Source: Pieris napi (taxonomy: Eukaryota; Arthropoda; Insecta; Lepidoptera; Pieridae). Taken from it: a stretch of DNA of 64,000 nucleotides. The notes beneath the pieces are model-generated. The model searched no databases. It saw only the letters and a list, made by a program, of their open reading frames with translations, and was not told the DNA's origin. The DNA is taken from NCBI RefSeq assembly GCF_905475465.1, contig NC_062257.1, forward strand, positions 5,332,001 to 5,396,000, written 5' to 3'. Both the position numbers and the translations under genes were made by a program. Shown piece after piece: positions 10,232 through 20,501 of this stretch (positions are counted from its first letter, which is position 1; every line of letters begins with the position of its first letter).

Positions 10232-10658
10232 TCTATATATATAAAAATGAAACCCGTTTTCCGTTGTCACGACATAACATGAAAACGGCTTGACCGATTT
10301 GTCTGATTCTTTTTTTATAATATTCCTTGAAGTACGAGGATGGTTCTTACGGAGAGAAAAAATAAAAAAATTGAGTGAATAAGTCTAAAACCAACACTTT
10401 TCTATATTCCCATACAAAATATTCGTAATAATACTTAAAAGTCAATTTGAACTTTAATACCATATCATAAAGTTCAAATGTTAGTGGAGGGGTTCCGGGA
10501 AGGTAAATTTTAATTTTTTGACATAATGTATTTGTTGTCTTATCAACTTTATTTTTTTTATCTTACTAGCTAGACCGGTGTCCCGAATAGTAGAATAAGT
10601 ATTTAAAAAAAATAAAGAATCGACTGTTAGGCGGTACGATGTTCGCCAGGCCAGCTAG
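10232..10658 (+). mobile_element. Non-autonomous Helitron, family F (copy 2)
   Basis: TCTATATATATAAAAATG start, GGCG..CGCC hairpin and CTAG|T end; 427 bp and very close to the copy at 7931-8357. It abuts the preceding Helitron's CTAG directly. Confidence 0.8.
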
Positions 10659-10674
10659 TTACTTATAAATATAA

Positions 10675-11105
10675 TCAAGCGGATCCGACAGACGTTGTCC
10701 TGTACACAAGTATTTTTCATTTTTTTTTAACACAATTCACACCTATTGACCTAGTCCTATGCTAAGCTGGTGAAGCTTGTGTTATGGGTACTAGGCAACG
10801 GATATACATACATATTATAGAAAGATAGACACATAAATAAATACATATTTTAACACTCAAGACCTAAGCACAACGCCAAATACTCATCACATCGATGTTC
10901 GTCTCAGCCGGGGATCGAACCCGGGACCCATGGATTCGCAGTCAGGGGTACTAACCACTAGACCGATGAGTCGTCAAGTTTTACATACAATAAAAATATC
11001 CAACAATGTCAATAATTCTAAACTCCGCTTGAACATAAAAAAAATTCATCAAAATCTATCAAGTCTGTTAAGAGTTTAATTATTACACGGAAGATTTATA
11101 TATAT
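10675..11105 (-). mobile_element. Degraded Helitron (antisense) with nested SINE
   Basis: GCGGATCCGACAGACGTTGT at 10678 is the antisense 3' hairpin of the 'TTCTGTGAG' Helitron family, and GAAGATTTATATATATATA near 11090 is the antisense 5' end. An E SINE splits it at 10722-10976. The terminal CTAG is mutated. Confidence 0.5.
10722..10976 (-). mobile_element. Family E tRNA-derived SINE (copy 2)
   Basis: Nearly identical to 2091-2343: GGGGATCGAACCCGGGACCC (antisense B box) and CTAGACCGATGAGTCGTCA (antisense A box and start). Inserted in a Helitron relic. Confidence 0.75.
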
Positions 11106-11262
11106 ATACCAGCTGTTTATTAGCTTTGTAGATAAATAACCTAGATACCGACTGCGGCGTCATCTGCCGGGCCAAACGCATACAAAAACATTCATTCAAA
11201 TCTGTCCAGCCGTTTAAGAGGAGTTCAGTCATCACACGTACAGTAGAATTATGTACATGTTA
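11106..11262 (-). mobile_element. Helitron fragment (antisense)
   Basis: CATCTGCCGGGCCAAACGCATAC, TCCAGCCGTTTAAGAGGAG and TCATCACACGTACAG are the antisense of the body of the 'TTCTGTGAG' Helitron family. Confidence 0.5.
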
Positions 11263-11279
11263 TGTAAAGGTAATGAATG

Positions 11280-11722
11280 AATCTTTAGGCGCATGAGGGT
11301 AATATTTTTACGGATACGTCACGAAGATGTGCAGCGTTTTTTGTCGAAGAAAAGGGAGAGAGAGAGTGAGAAGGCGAATTACCTTATAGAAATTCTATTT
11401 TTAAAATTAAAATTTCGTTAAGAGAATTTATGAAATATTAGTACATATTTCATATTTTATGTAAAATAATTTATTGAAATCTCAAATGACGAATTGTACC
11501 TAAATTAAAATGCCGCGTGTTTTTATTATAGAAGAAATAAATTTATTATTTAAATTAATTTTCGACACTTAATATCCCTAACATATATCTTCCTTTTTCC
11601 CTCCCTCTAGTCTCGTAAATCTAAAGTTTTAGATTTGTATAAATATGAACAAGACTTAAAATAAGTTTTCCAAAGAAGTTTCACTTCTGACATATGTACT
11701 TTGTTCGCACGCACTTTTTTTA
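11280..11722. mobile_element. H-II hairpin-ended MITE (copy 1)
   Basis: One end: TCTTTAGGCGCATGAGGG, TACGGA, CGTCACGAAGATGTGCAGCG, TTTGTCGAAG. Other end: AAAGAAGTTTCACTTCT (11672-11688) then GACATATGTACTTTGTTCGC and ACGCACTTTTTTT. The outer hairpin of the first end is lost. Close copies: 17538-18045, 22635-23180, 52703-53205. Confidence 0.7.
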
Positions 11723-11745
11723 AAACTTAAAGTCTTTAATCTATA

Positions 11746-11795
11746 CACAAGGAGGCCCAGACCTAAGAAGGTTGTAGCGTCACTGAATTATTAAA
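11746..11795 (+). mobile_element. Family D SINE 3' tail fragment
   Basis: GGAGGCCCAGACCTAAGAAGG then TTGTAGCGTCACTGAATTATT matches only the last 50 bp of D. Confidence 0.5.
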
Positions 11796-12012
11796 GAATA
11801 CAAATAGTGCAAAGTAAAAATAACTCGATAAAACGAGGGATTATATAGCGACACAAACTCACACTCGAACCGAATTTTAAGCCGAGATAATACCTGGTTT
11901 TCCTCAAAATACTCGATACTCATTAAATTACCGCCTCGCTGAGGGATTTGCGACTCGGATATTGTAAATTGTTACAAAGATTTTCGTTAATCCTTTAAGA
12001 AGTGCGTCATGA

Positions 12013-12190
12013 ATGAATTCGCAGTTTGCGTCGCTTTTATATTTAATTGATATTCATCATCAGCCTCTTCTTTTTCTCCATATCAAGACAAGGGCCTCCT
12101 CGTTCCTCTTTCTGTATCCACTGGACGATGGCGTCAGTCCATTTAGTCATTGGGCGGTCGTCTTTTGTTCTGCCGAGGTCTCCATAATAA
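12013..12190 (-). pseudogene. RTE-like reverse-transcriptase C-terminus relic (antisense)
   Basis: The reverse complement reads GRTK.DRPMTKWTDAIVQW, resembling the 'GRP..RW.DDI' stretch that ends many RTE-type reverse transcriptases. Only about 50 residues remain. Assignment rests on this short match. Confidence 0.4.
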
Positions 12191-12205
12191 GATAAAACCT
12201 TTTCA

Positions 12206-12604
12206 TTTTTTTTTATCTTTCACCTTATTCTACGTTTGTAGAAAAAACAACACTAACAATATAAAAAATTTACTCTCATAATTTTTACCTTACGAGCCAA
12301 AAGAAGTAGGTAGAGCTTCAAAAACTATAATGATGACTATAGCTAACTTTAGGGTGTCGGTTTTTTGTGACGGTATACGCGCGCATCGTAAAAATTTACT
12401 CTCATAATTTTTCCCTAACGCGCCAAAAGAAGTAGGTATAGCTTCAATAAAACTAAAATGATGACTATAGCTAACTTTAGGGTGCCGGTTTTTTGTGACG
12501 GTGTGCGGGTGTCGGATTTTTGTGACGGTGTGCGTGCACATCGTAAAAAAATTCTCTCATCATTTTTCCCAACGCGCCAAAAGAAGTATAACTTCAACTG
12601 TTCA
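12206..12604. repeat. H-IV element end, tandemly triplicated
   Basis: Units at about 12266-12389, 12390-12544 and 12545-12600 each contain TTTACTCTCATAATTTTT, a GCGCCAAAAGAAG motif, and the first two GATGACTATAGCTAACTTTA and TTTTTTGTGACGGT. The third keeps the clean hairpin AAGAAGTATAACTTC. 12206-12252 matches 32110-32157 inverted. Overlapping frames on both strands are artefacts of the repeat. Confidence 0.65.
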
Positions 12605-13005
12605 AAATGTTCTGATACAGAAATAACCAATTTGTTGAAGTGTACCATTGGCATTTATTTATTATAGATTTAATTCATTTGGTCTCTTGAAACGACATCT
12701 GCGAAATTGGTCCTGTCGATGACAGCCTGATTACGTATTGATTTACTTACGAAGGGCCAATTGTAGAAATCGAAAACTACAGAAAATCTAACGCTCAAGA
12801 GATTCTGTTAAATACATAATATATTTAAGATATGACTTTGCTTAGCAGTAACAATTTAGTTTTTTCTTTGAAATATTAATGTTAAATTTCAGTTTTATTT
12901 ATGTTCTGTGTATTAATTGTATGTTTTCTGTTTCATATATGTTGTTTATGTATGTAATATGTTATGGCTTTGTATATTGTCTAAGTGTGTTGTTTTTATA
13001 ATATA
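12605..13005. other. No gene recognised
   Basis: AT-rich, with T/G-rich low complexity near 12900-13000. Confidence 0.5.
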
Positions 13006-13382
13006 CTAGCAGCCTCGGCCAAGCGTTGCTGTGGCTAAGGTTTTTGTTATATTACATAGGAGTAAACTATTCAAGGGAAACCGTAGGAGAACCCCAGTCA
13101 TAGAGACCACCATGCTTTTTTGGAGGTTATGCTATTAAATTGTAGCTTATGTGAAACGTTGGTACTTTCAACACAGCGCCATCTGATAGAATTGTATCAA
13201 ATAATAAACAAATATTTTGCAATAAAATAATATTACGGGTATAAATTAAGATGTTAGATTTCCTATCTTTTAAGTTAGATCAAACTGCACACGGTGTGCA
13301 AATTTGATTGAAATCGGTTAATTAGTTTAGGCGTCCATAGAAGACAAACAACGTGACGCGTAATTTATATACTATATTAAGA
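13006..13382 (-). mobile_element. Non-autonomous Helitron, 'GCCAAGCG' family (copy 1)
   Basis: On the minus strand it starts A|TCTTAATATAG and ends with a GCCA..TGGC hairpin then GCTAG|T (plus-strand CTAG 13006-13009). 377 bp; second copy at 38642-38960. No protein frame. Confidence 0.75.
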
Positions 13383-13613
13383 TGTGTGAATAGGTGTAAG
13401 TAGTATTTAAGATATTGTTTTATAACAATAAATCAGATTTGAATATTGCTCTGTCTTATTCATTTCTCGCTTCCTCTCAAAGTGTCGAAGATTGTCAATT
13501 ATCCTGCCCGATAGCTTTGAGATAATACCACCACCTTGAAACTTTGATCCTACTAGGGCTCGGTCTGTTACCTTAGGGATCTTAGTACAGACATACCGTA
13601 CTTATTTATATAT

Positions 13614-14628
13614 TCAATATATAAAAATGAAACCAGTTTTCCCTTGTCACGGCATAACATGAAAACGGCTTGACCGATTTGACCAATTCTTTTATTATAA
13701 TATTCTTTGAAGTACGAGGATGGTTCTTACGGAGAGAAAAATTGAAAAAAAAAATGAGTGAAAAAGTCTAAAAACAACACTTCTATATTCCCATACATAA
13801 TATTCGTAATAATACTTAAGGTGTCTGCCCACTATCCCGTAGCATACCATGACCGTGCTAGGAACGTATCAGGCACGGAAAGCAATCCGGTACGCTCTAT
13901 TTCGCCCACTGAAGCGGGCCGACAGCGTTCTAAACCCGTTTACAACCCGTATGTAACCCGTATTTAATCCGTATGATGCCCGTATGTGACACGGCAGAAA
14001 TCTTTTCAATACACACGTAAGGCATCGGTTCATTCTCGTACAAATATCAGTGTTAATATTGGACATTATTCAGGCACTTAGTTGATGACGGAGAAAAGTT
14101 TATTCAGTACTTCCGAATGTGTACATTCAAATTTAACGCATTTAAAACGGGTTTGTAACGGTCATACTCCCCGTTCAGTCACCGGTCTGGCAACGTCGCG
14201 TGCCATGCACGTAGCGTGTCCGCACCGGCAAAATATTCCCTCCGACGAATAGTTGACGGCCCGTGCATGGCACGCTACGGTGTCGGCCGGTGACGGAACG
14301 GTCTAGTGGGCAAGGTCTCATACTTCTCCATACAAAGAATAGTTTTTTGTCTGAAACGGTCCTAGTACGGTCATGGTATGCTACGGTGTAGTGGGCAAAG
14401 AGCTTTAAAAGTCAATTTGAACTTTAATACCATATCATAAAGTTCAAGTGTTAGTGGAGGGGTTCCGGGAAGGTAAATTTTTATTTTTTGACATAATGTA
14501 TTTGTTGTCTTATCAACTCTCTTTTTTTTATCTTCCTAACTAGACCGGTGTCCCGAATAGCAGAATAAGTATTTAAAAAAAATAAAGAATCGACTGTTAG
14601 GCGGTACGATGTTCGCCAGGCCAGCTAG
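13614..14628 (+). mobile_element. Non-autonomous Helitron, family F (copy 3), with nested TTAA element
   Basis: Starts TCAATATATAAAAATGAAAC and ends GCCAGGCCAGCTAG|T. Without the nested element (13820-14404) and one TTAA its length matches copies 1 and 2. Inserted into repeat X. Confidence 0.75.
13820..14404. mobile_element. TTAA-flanked MITE (piggyBac-type target site)
   Basis: Flanked by TTAA at 13816-13819 and 14405-14408; uninterrupted family F copies show a single TTAA here. Ends are inverted over about 45 bp: TGCCCACTATCCCGTAGCAT at the left and the reverse of ATGCTACGGTGTAGTGGGCA at the right. Internal CCCGTATG-type repeats and GC-rich inverted motifs. 585 bp, non-coding. TTAA duplication is the piggyBac-superfamily habit; the assignment is inferred from that alone. 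Confidence 0.75.
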
Positions 14629-15047
14629 TATTCAATATTTATGAGTTAGGGTACATCTGTAGGGCTTTTCAGTAGGGTTGTTAGGTTCTTAGGTCTCACC
14701 AATATATTTAGTTATCTAGTGCAGCTTGCTAATATATAACATATACTCCTGACATTTATTAAATATAAATTTAAATACACATTTCACAGTCCACATGCTG
14801 GCAAGTTGTACAGTGTGGTTTGTTTATTAACATTTCTCTGCACGAAATGACATAGATTACTATTATTATGTATTTAATAATTACATAACTACATGAAGCC
14901 TGTAAATAATAAATATAAAGGTTTTTATATAAATTTTCGACATAGGAAAAAGCTTTTAAAGGTCAAGGTTCTTTAGTTTTGATTGGGTTTCATTTAAAAG
15001 TGTGATGGTGAGTATATAGCTTGTTCTTCTCGTACCCTTGAATTGAG

Positions 15048-15125
15048 TAAAATAAGAAGAATTAATATGTATTTCTTTTTCGACGTTCATAAGTGTACAT
15101 TGGTTACCGATGTGAATAAACGCTT
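15048..15125 (+). mobile_element. Family A 3' UTR fragment (sense)
   Basis: ATATGTATTTCTTTTTCGAC then GTTCATAAGTGTACATTGG is the sense-strand 3' UTR of family A. Confidence 0.55.
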
Positions 15126-15300
15126 TGACTTTTTGTAACGCAAGTTCGCCTCTGTACGTCGAAAGCAAACAACGTGTATGGCGAGAGAACGTTGAGGTAT
15201 TTGCTGCCACGGCTAATAAATGGACTGCCCGGTCAGTTATTAGATAGCCAACATAAAAAGTAAATTGAAAAACCACTTTTATATTTGTCGCGCTCAACAA
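15126..15300 (+). pseudogene. Non-LTR reverse-transcriptase C-terminal relic
   Basis: The plus strand encodes NNVYGERTLRYLLPRLINGL and a few residues more before stops. 'YGERTL.Y..PRL.N.LP' is the usual end of CR1/L2-type reverse transcriptases. A minus-strand 131-codon frame over 14956-15351 is accidental. Confidence 0.6.
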
Positions 15301-15555
15301 GACTGCTATGGTTACATTTAAACAAACCACAGCCGTTTTCTTATGTAACATAATATTGTGGTTTTATTTTATTATTCTGTATAATAATTTTTTTTTAAAT
15401 ACAGTGTAAATAAATGTGCTACAAATTTTTATTTTTTATTTGTCAAGTATAATTTAGTTTAGTTAATGCCATAACAACGATTCATAATTTGCTTAAAAAC
15501 AGCTTTGTTTTTATTTGGCATGTTAGCGTTTTGGATAATTCATGTGGATTTACCA
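15301..15555. other. AT-rich spacer
   Basis: Nothing recognised. Confidence 0.4.
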
Positions 15556-15972
15556 GTATAATACGGGAAATAGAACTAATTTGAGTGTACGACCAACCAG
15601 GCTCCAAAAGATAAACCACTCCTTATATGGAAATTGTATTCGTTTTTAGAAAAAACTCCCAAGGGAAATATCACTAGATAAATTCAAAGCCGTCGTTAAA
15701 CGTAAATTATTCAATAAACCTTTTTATTTATTTGACGAATACTCAAATGATCCTAATCCTTGGGATTGATTTGCAGTTCAAACAATTTGTATGACTCAAT
15801 ACTTGGCGATTAAAAAGAGTGGCGGAAAGTGTCTTGCCAGTTCTTCTTACCCGCTCTACGCCCTTGACTTGCGAACTGGTAGTAAATGTAAATTTACAAT
15901 TAATTTAACTTCTTTTTGACGTTCATAAGTGTACTTATTTACCTATATGTATAAAGATATTTTGAGTTTGAG
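15556..15972 (+). pseudogene. Family A CR1-like element, RT C-terminus plus 3' UTR (sense)
   Basis: Sense frame gives LPREISLDKFKAVVKRKLFN, then a stop after DPNPWD (15770), LRTGSKCKF, the 3' UTR and a TTTGAGTTTGAGTTTGA tail. Upstream residues NRTNLSVRPTRLQ fit the same family. One premature stop occurs near 15635. This is the clearest sense-strand copy of the family A end. Confidence 0.7.
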
Positions 15973-16968
15973 TTTGATTCCTTCAAGAGGTCCGTAATCG
16001 GGTCTTCTGAAAATAATTCGCTGGAGTAATTCGATGGCTTGGTAAACATTGTACCTAGTAACTTGCAACTCTTTTCATTCTTAATTGATTTTATAATGGA
16101 TTTTAGGGACGGAATTCTGGTCAAGCAAGTATTTTCGTTTGTTCAATGGTTTTAAAATGTTGTTTTTCTTTTCAGGTAAGTTCCGGTTTTTATTTATGGA
16201 CAAAGGTGTCCTTCAAGAAATTCAGAAATAAACAAGGTAATGAATGGTACGAAAGAATGTTAACAATTTGTGATAGATAAGTTTATTTATTATATAAGAT
16301 AAGTTAGTTTTCGGTTAATTAATTATTATTTGTACCAGGAATGCATAATATGTATGTAGCCTTATTTTTTATTATTAACTATTAACTATTATTTATTATA
16401 TTTACTAACTATTATTAAATTTAGCTTTAATACTATAACGAAAGTATTATTATTATTTATTAAAGTTAGGGATGTCGGGCAGGGGGTAGCAACTGTCATA
16501 AGTGTCTGGCAGTGGATGACGAGATTTCTGAAGTTATCTCTAATAATTAAAAAAAAAAAAGAACTTCATACTTTAATGAATTTAGGGTACTATTTTATAC
16601 ACCTTTACTACCTGTTACCTGCCCAAGTAACCACAACCCAAACTCTATAATCCCTGGTCGTTCTGTATAGGGGTGCATGACAGAAACACTTTCAGCTTTT
16701 ATAAAATAACGATCTGGCCATCGTGGGCTCTTAGAGTATATAAAATAATTGCATCGAGAAATCTTGGCGAGCGAGGTCTAGTCAGGTCGGTCTAGAATTA
16801 GCGACTGTGGGTGGTAATTTATAAAATGTTGCCAACAAGATACTTTACCTGAAAGCAAATACCTGTCGTGAAACCCCACTGATAAAGAAGAATCGTCTTT
16901 CGTTTCGTCCAAGGGATCTTGATTCATGACTTCAAGCTGGAAAAATTAAGAAAATTAACACAAATGTA
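15973..16968. other. No gene recognised (about 1 kb)
   Basis: AT-rich DNA with ATT-rich low complexity at 16370-16460. No long frame, RNA or inverted ends found. Confidence 0.5.
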
Positions 16969-16970
16969 TA

Positions 16971-17361
16971 CAGGGTGGCCAAAACGTCGTGGATCAAACG
17001 CAAATAGGGGATAGATGAGGTCATCAGCGGGTGGTCTCTACTGCAGAGTTATAATTTTTTATTGTAAAATATTTTGTTGTATATTATCTTCAATACACGA
17101 AATAAACAACTATAAATAGTATGTCTAACGCAAGAACTCATCAGTACCAATCTAGTAGATATTATGAAAAAGATACAGGATGTAGATATTTTCGGATTTT
17201 TATAATAATTCGTAAAAATGTAAATTTTCTTATAAAAACGCAAAATAAATTATAACTCTGCAGGGGTTGAGCTTAGAGACCACCCGTAGAACAATTTTTT
17301 GTAGCTGATGACCTCATATATCCCCTATTTGCGATTGATCCACGACTTTTTGATCAACCTG
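16971..17361. mobile_element. TA-flanked MITE (mariner-like ends)
   Basis: Ends CAGGGTGGCCAAAACGTCG and, inverted, CAGGTTGATCAAAAAGTCG, each next to TA. Inverted similarity extends about 100 bp per side (CAAATAGGGGATA, ATGAGGTCATCAGC, GGTGGTCTCTA, TGCAGAGTTATAATTT). 391 bp with an AT-rich centre and no coding frame. Confidence 0.75.
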
Positions 17362-17537
17362 TATAAGAATGGAAATAAAGTTATGCGTGGGTGGAGTCGT
17401 TTGTGGAAAAATCGACTTAAAGACTTTGCAGTACTTTCAATATTGAAGGATTAAAAACTTTGTATCAACTAGTACTACTTCGTCTTAATTCTTGGGCGTT
17501 TAAACACCCAGATTTCGTAAAGGAACTATAGAATATA
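17362..17537. other. Spacer
   Basis: Nothing recognised. Confidence 0.4.
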
Positions 17538-18045
17538 AAAAAGCGCGAGCGTACAAAGTACACATGTCAGAAGTGAAAATTCTTTGTAAATTAATTATTG
17601 AGTAATTAAGCTGCCCAAATCCTATAATTTAATTTTGCCAGTCATTCTATATTAATGATAAGGCTACTTAAAACCAGAAATAAAATTAGTTGTTATGTAT
17701 ATAGAAATACCAACATAAATATGGTATCAATTACCAAATAATTACTATCATAATTGCTAACTTATGTCCACAATTTCTAAAATAGCCAACTGGGTCTTAG
17801 CAAAAAAGGTCTTGGCCCTTATAAAAATACAAAACCAACAAAAAAATGGTAATTTAGTTACTTAATTAAATAATAATCATATCGATATGTATTAAAAACA
17901 CATCGGTGTTCCAGCATGAATAATTGCACCACAATATTATTATACTAGCACATCAGAAAAAAAAATCGACAAAAACGCTGCACATCTTCGTGACGTTCCG
18001 TAAAAATTTTACCCTCATGCGCCTAAAGAATTTTCACTTCAAAAA
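17538..18045. mobile_element. H-II hairpin-ended MITE (copy 2)
   Basis: Left end GCGCGAGCGTACAAAGTACA, CATGTCAGAAGTGAAAATTC; right end AACGCTGCACATCTTCGTGA, ACCCTCATGCGCCTAAAG, AATTTTCACTTCAAAA. Interior AT-rich. Non-coding. Confidence 0.7.
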
Positions 18046-18540
18046 ATAATAAAAGTACCTCAAGAAGTATTTGTGTATCTTCTGTATTCTTCTATTATAC
18101 GTTAATGTTACCAGGATAACATGACATAAAAGGTACTCATGATCTGTATGGCTTGGGTCAGTTTGCTAACACTTATGTACGATCCCTACCTAACCCTAGT
18201 AAACATCTTTTATTTATTAAGTCCTTGTAAGAATTACCTTACGAATTCATTTTCTATGTAAATATGTACCCGTTTATGGTTTAGGTTTACACACACGCGT
18301 CTTAGGGAAAAAAATTACAGATTGGAAAAATTATTTTACCATTTGAACTTGAATTTTCCTTGAAAAATATAGGCTATAGATTATTTTAAAATAAGTTAGG
18401 ATTCTGTATAAATTGCAAGGTGTGAAAAGGACCAATAATAATTCCTTAATCGCTTACGCTGTGAAAACTATTAACAATAGAGTAATGTAATGTACTACAG
18501 TTTTATAGAAGACTATCAATATCACAAAATAATTCAATTC
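18046..18540. other. No gene recognised
   Basis: AT-rich unassigned DNA. Confidence 0.5.
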
Positions 18541-18815
18541 AATTCAAAAATCATTTAATCATATGGGTAACACATTGTACACTTATGACTTGTCAGTAAA
18601 GAAATACATATTAATGCTTCTAATTTTACGTTAAGTGCCAGTTCTCAAATCAAGGGCGTAGAACGGAAGAGAAGAACTGGCAATAAACTCTCCGCCACTC
18701 TTTTTAATCGCCATGTTTTTTTTTACACAACGTTTGTAAGGAGCTGCAACCATTAAACCATGTTTCACATGACATCTTAAGTAATTAATAATAATTACAT
18801 AAATTAAAAATTACA
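18541..18815 (-). mobile_element. Family A CR1-like 3' end (antisense)
   Basis: Full set of family A blocks from TCAAAAATCATTTAATCATA to GTTTCACATGACATCTTAAG. Confidence 0.7.
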
Positions 18816-19103
18816 TATACATATATACACATGTCTATCTAATTATTTCTGTTAAAAGTCTATTTACCTAGAAAAGCTTTAGCCTATTAAACATCGTGCT
18901 ACGAATTAAAGTGGGTGAACCCGCAGAGCACTCTTTACTATTATATAAAAGCGATTTCATTTAATGAATTACGTAAATATTAATTAAAACAAGGCTCGGT
19001 TTGCCATTAGTGCGGAATGTTGCCATCTCTAATGAGATACTCATTTACATTTTAAAAGATCCATCCATTTACATCTCCAGTAATATATATACAAATGATA
19101 TAG
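18816..19103. other. Spacer
   Basis: Nothing recognised. Confidence 0.4.
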
Positions 19104-19105
19104 TA

Positions 19106-20402
19106 GGGTAGGGCGGGGCTAGTTGAGCAATTTTTCACTTGCTTGGATATAGCTCCTCAATGATAAGTCTCAATGAGTTGTTATGTGTCCTGATGGATTA
19201 GTAATTTATCCCTTAACAAAAGTGTCCATAGTATTTTTTTGTAACAAGTCCAATATAATAGCTACAGATGTTTAGATGCAGAAAGTCAAGTATGCTCAAT
19301 GTACCCCATAGGTGGGGTAAGTTGAGCAAGGGTATGGGGCAAGTTGAGCACTAAGAATGTCTAGGCTAAACCATGGGTTCTATGTTAACTTGAGATGAAG
19401 TAAAATATGTGTTAGACAGTCAGCTTTTTATTTATAGTCTTTTATTGACAGAACAACAAAACTTAAAGAAAGTTTCTTTGTATAATTATCCGAAACTAGA
19501 ATCAACAAAACATGAGCATCCATATCTATCCATTACTTCCGATAATTTCTAAAAAAGATTACCAAGGCTGGTGGGTTCGGGTTTTTGTATTTTTTTGTTT
19601 TAAAAACATCATCAACCATTATTTTCCGGCCATCTTATTTGCAATTCAGCTGGGTGGAATTTCGATGCCAAATTTAGCAGCACACTCCTATGCAAGGCGA
19701 TGGTCGTATTTTGGAGAAAAATTCCATTTGTAGCAAGTATTTTTTCATACAGTCCTCCTGTGAGGGAGGATATACAGCCCTCGGTGTTGTATAGCCCATA
19801 AATGAACCATCACCTTCATTTAATTTATTTAAAAGTCAACCCAAACTGAATTCTTTAGCGGCGGTATTCACACTTTTTCCCTCATCGTGGACAGCCTTTG
19901 CAGCATTATTTAAGTATTCAGTAGTGTAAGAACATCTCCGCCTCTTGTAAGCATCCAAACAAAAATAAAAGATTAATTACTCATCAGTTGTTTAAGTCGT
20001 GGAGTTAGTTGAGCTATAGTTGCTCAACTTACCCCAACCCGGAATTTTAACAGAAAAGTGGGATTGTAAAAAAATGTCTAGAATTGGACCCAAATCCTAT
20101 TTACAAATCAAAAATGCAATAATCTTCTGGAAGATTAACACTGTCCTGATTAAAAACAGAGAACATTAGACAAAGACAGACGAAAACTTGCGATAAACAA
20201 TGTTTTTACTTTTTGGTCACAAAATAAACAAAATGCCGTGACACTTCACTCACTCGTCGAGCTGCCACTAGCTATCGTGCGATGATTACCCCTCCTACAA
20301 CTCCTTCTTTTCGCTATTTGATACTCCCGCGTAAGGTGAATAGTTTCCGAGATATTTTGATTGCCCAACTTGCCCCTATGCTCAACTAGCCCCGCTCTAC
20401 CC
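19106..20402 (-). mobile_element. Pogo-like element with a decayed antisense transposase
   Basis: Terminal inverted repeats GGGTAGGGCGGGGCTAGTTG and (inverted) GGGTAGAGCGGGGCTAGTTG are flanked by TA, the Tc1/mariner/pogo target. Subterminal AGTTGAGCA and GGCAAGTTGAGC motifs repeat at 19320-19350, 20010-20040 and 20370-20385. 1297 bp, much shorter than an autonomous copy. Confidence 0.75.
19600..19950 (-). pseudogene. Pogo-type transposase N-terminal relic
   Basis: Reading the minus strand from about 19945: YKRRRCSYTTEYLNNAAKAV followed by HDEGKSVNTAAKEFSLG and a stop. This is the psq-type helix-turn-helix opening of pogo/Tigger transposases. Further on, GYTTPRAVYPPSQED and, near 19690, ECAAKFGIEIPPSW correspond to the CENP-B-like second DNA-binding part. 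Frames shift between these pieces and no DDE core is visible. It cannot encode an active enzyme. Confidence 0.65.
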
Positions 20403-20501
20403 TAATGTTCTTGAAACTGCCACGTGCGATTTTTTGTGTAAGATATTGCTTTCATTTGAATTGACACGTGACTCGAACTGGACACAGCATAGCTCAGTAC
20501 T
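20403..20501. other. Spacer
   Basis: Short unique stretch between the pogo element and the minisatellite. Confidence 0.4.

Larger units (their letters stand above)
13384..14822 (-). repeat. Dispersed repeat X (copy 2), split by a Helitron
   Basis: 13384-13613 and 14629-14822 are the two halves of the sequence seen whole at 7520-7928. The intact copy gives the empty site around TATATTCAATATTTATG. Confidence 0.65.

Noticed and set aside
12290..12654. Overlapping 79-83-codon frames on both strands
   Set aside because: Produced by the tandem H-IV repeat; repeated sequence and opposite-strand openness indicate chance.
14956..15351. 131-codon minus-strand frame
   Set aside because: Antisense to a CR1/L2-type reverse-transcriptase tail and a family A 3' UTR on the plus strand.
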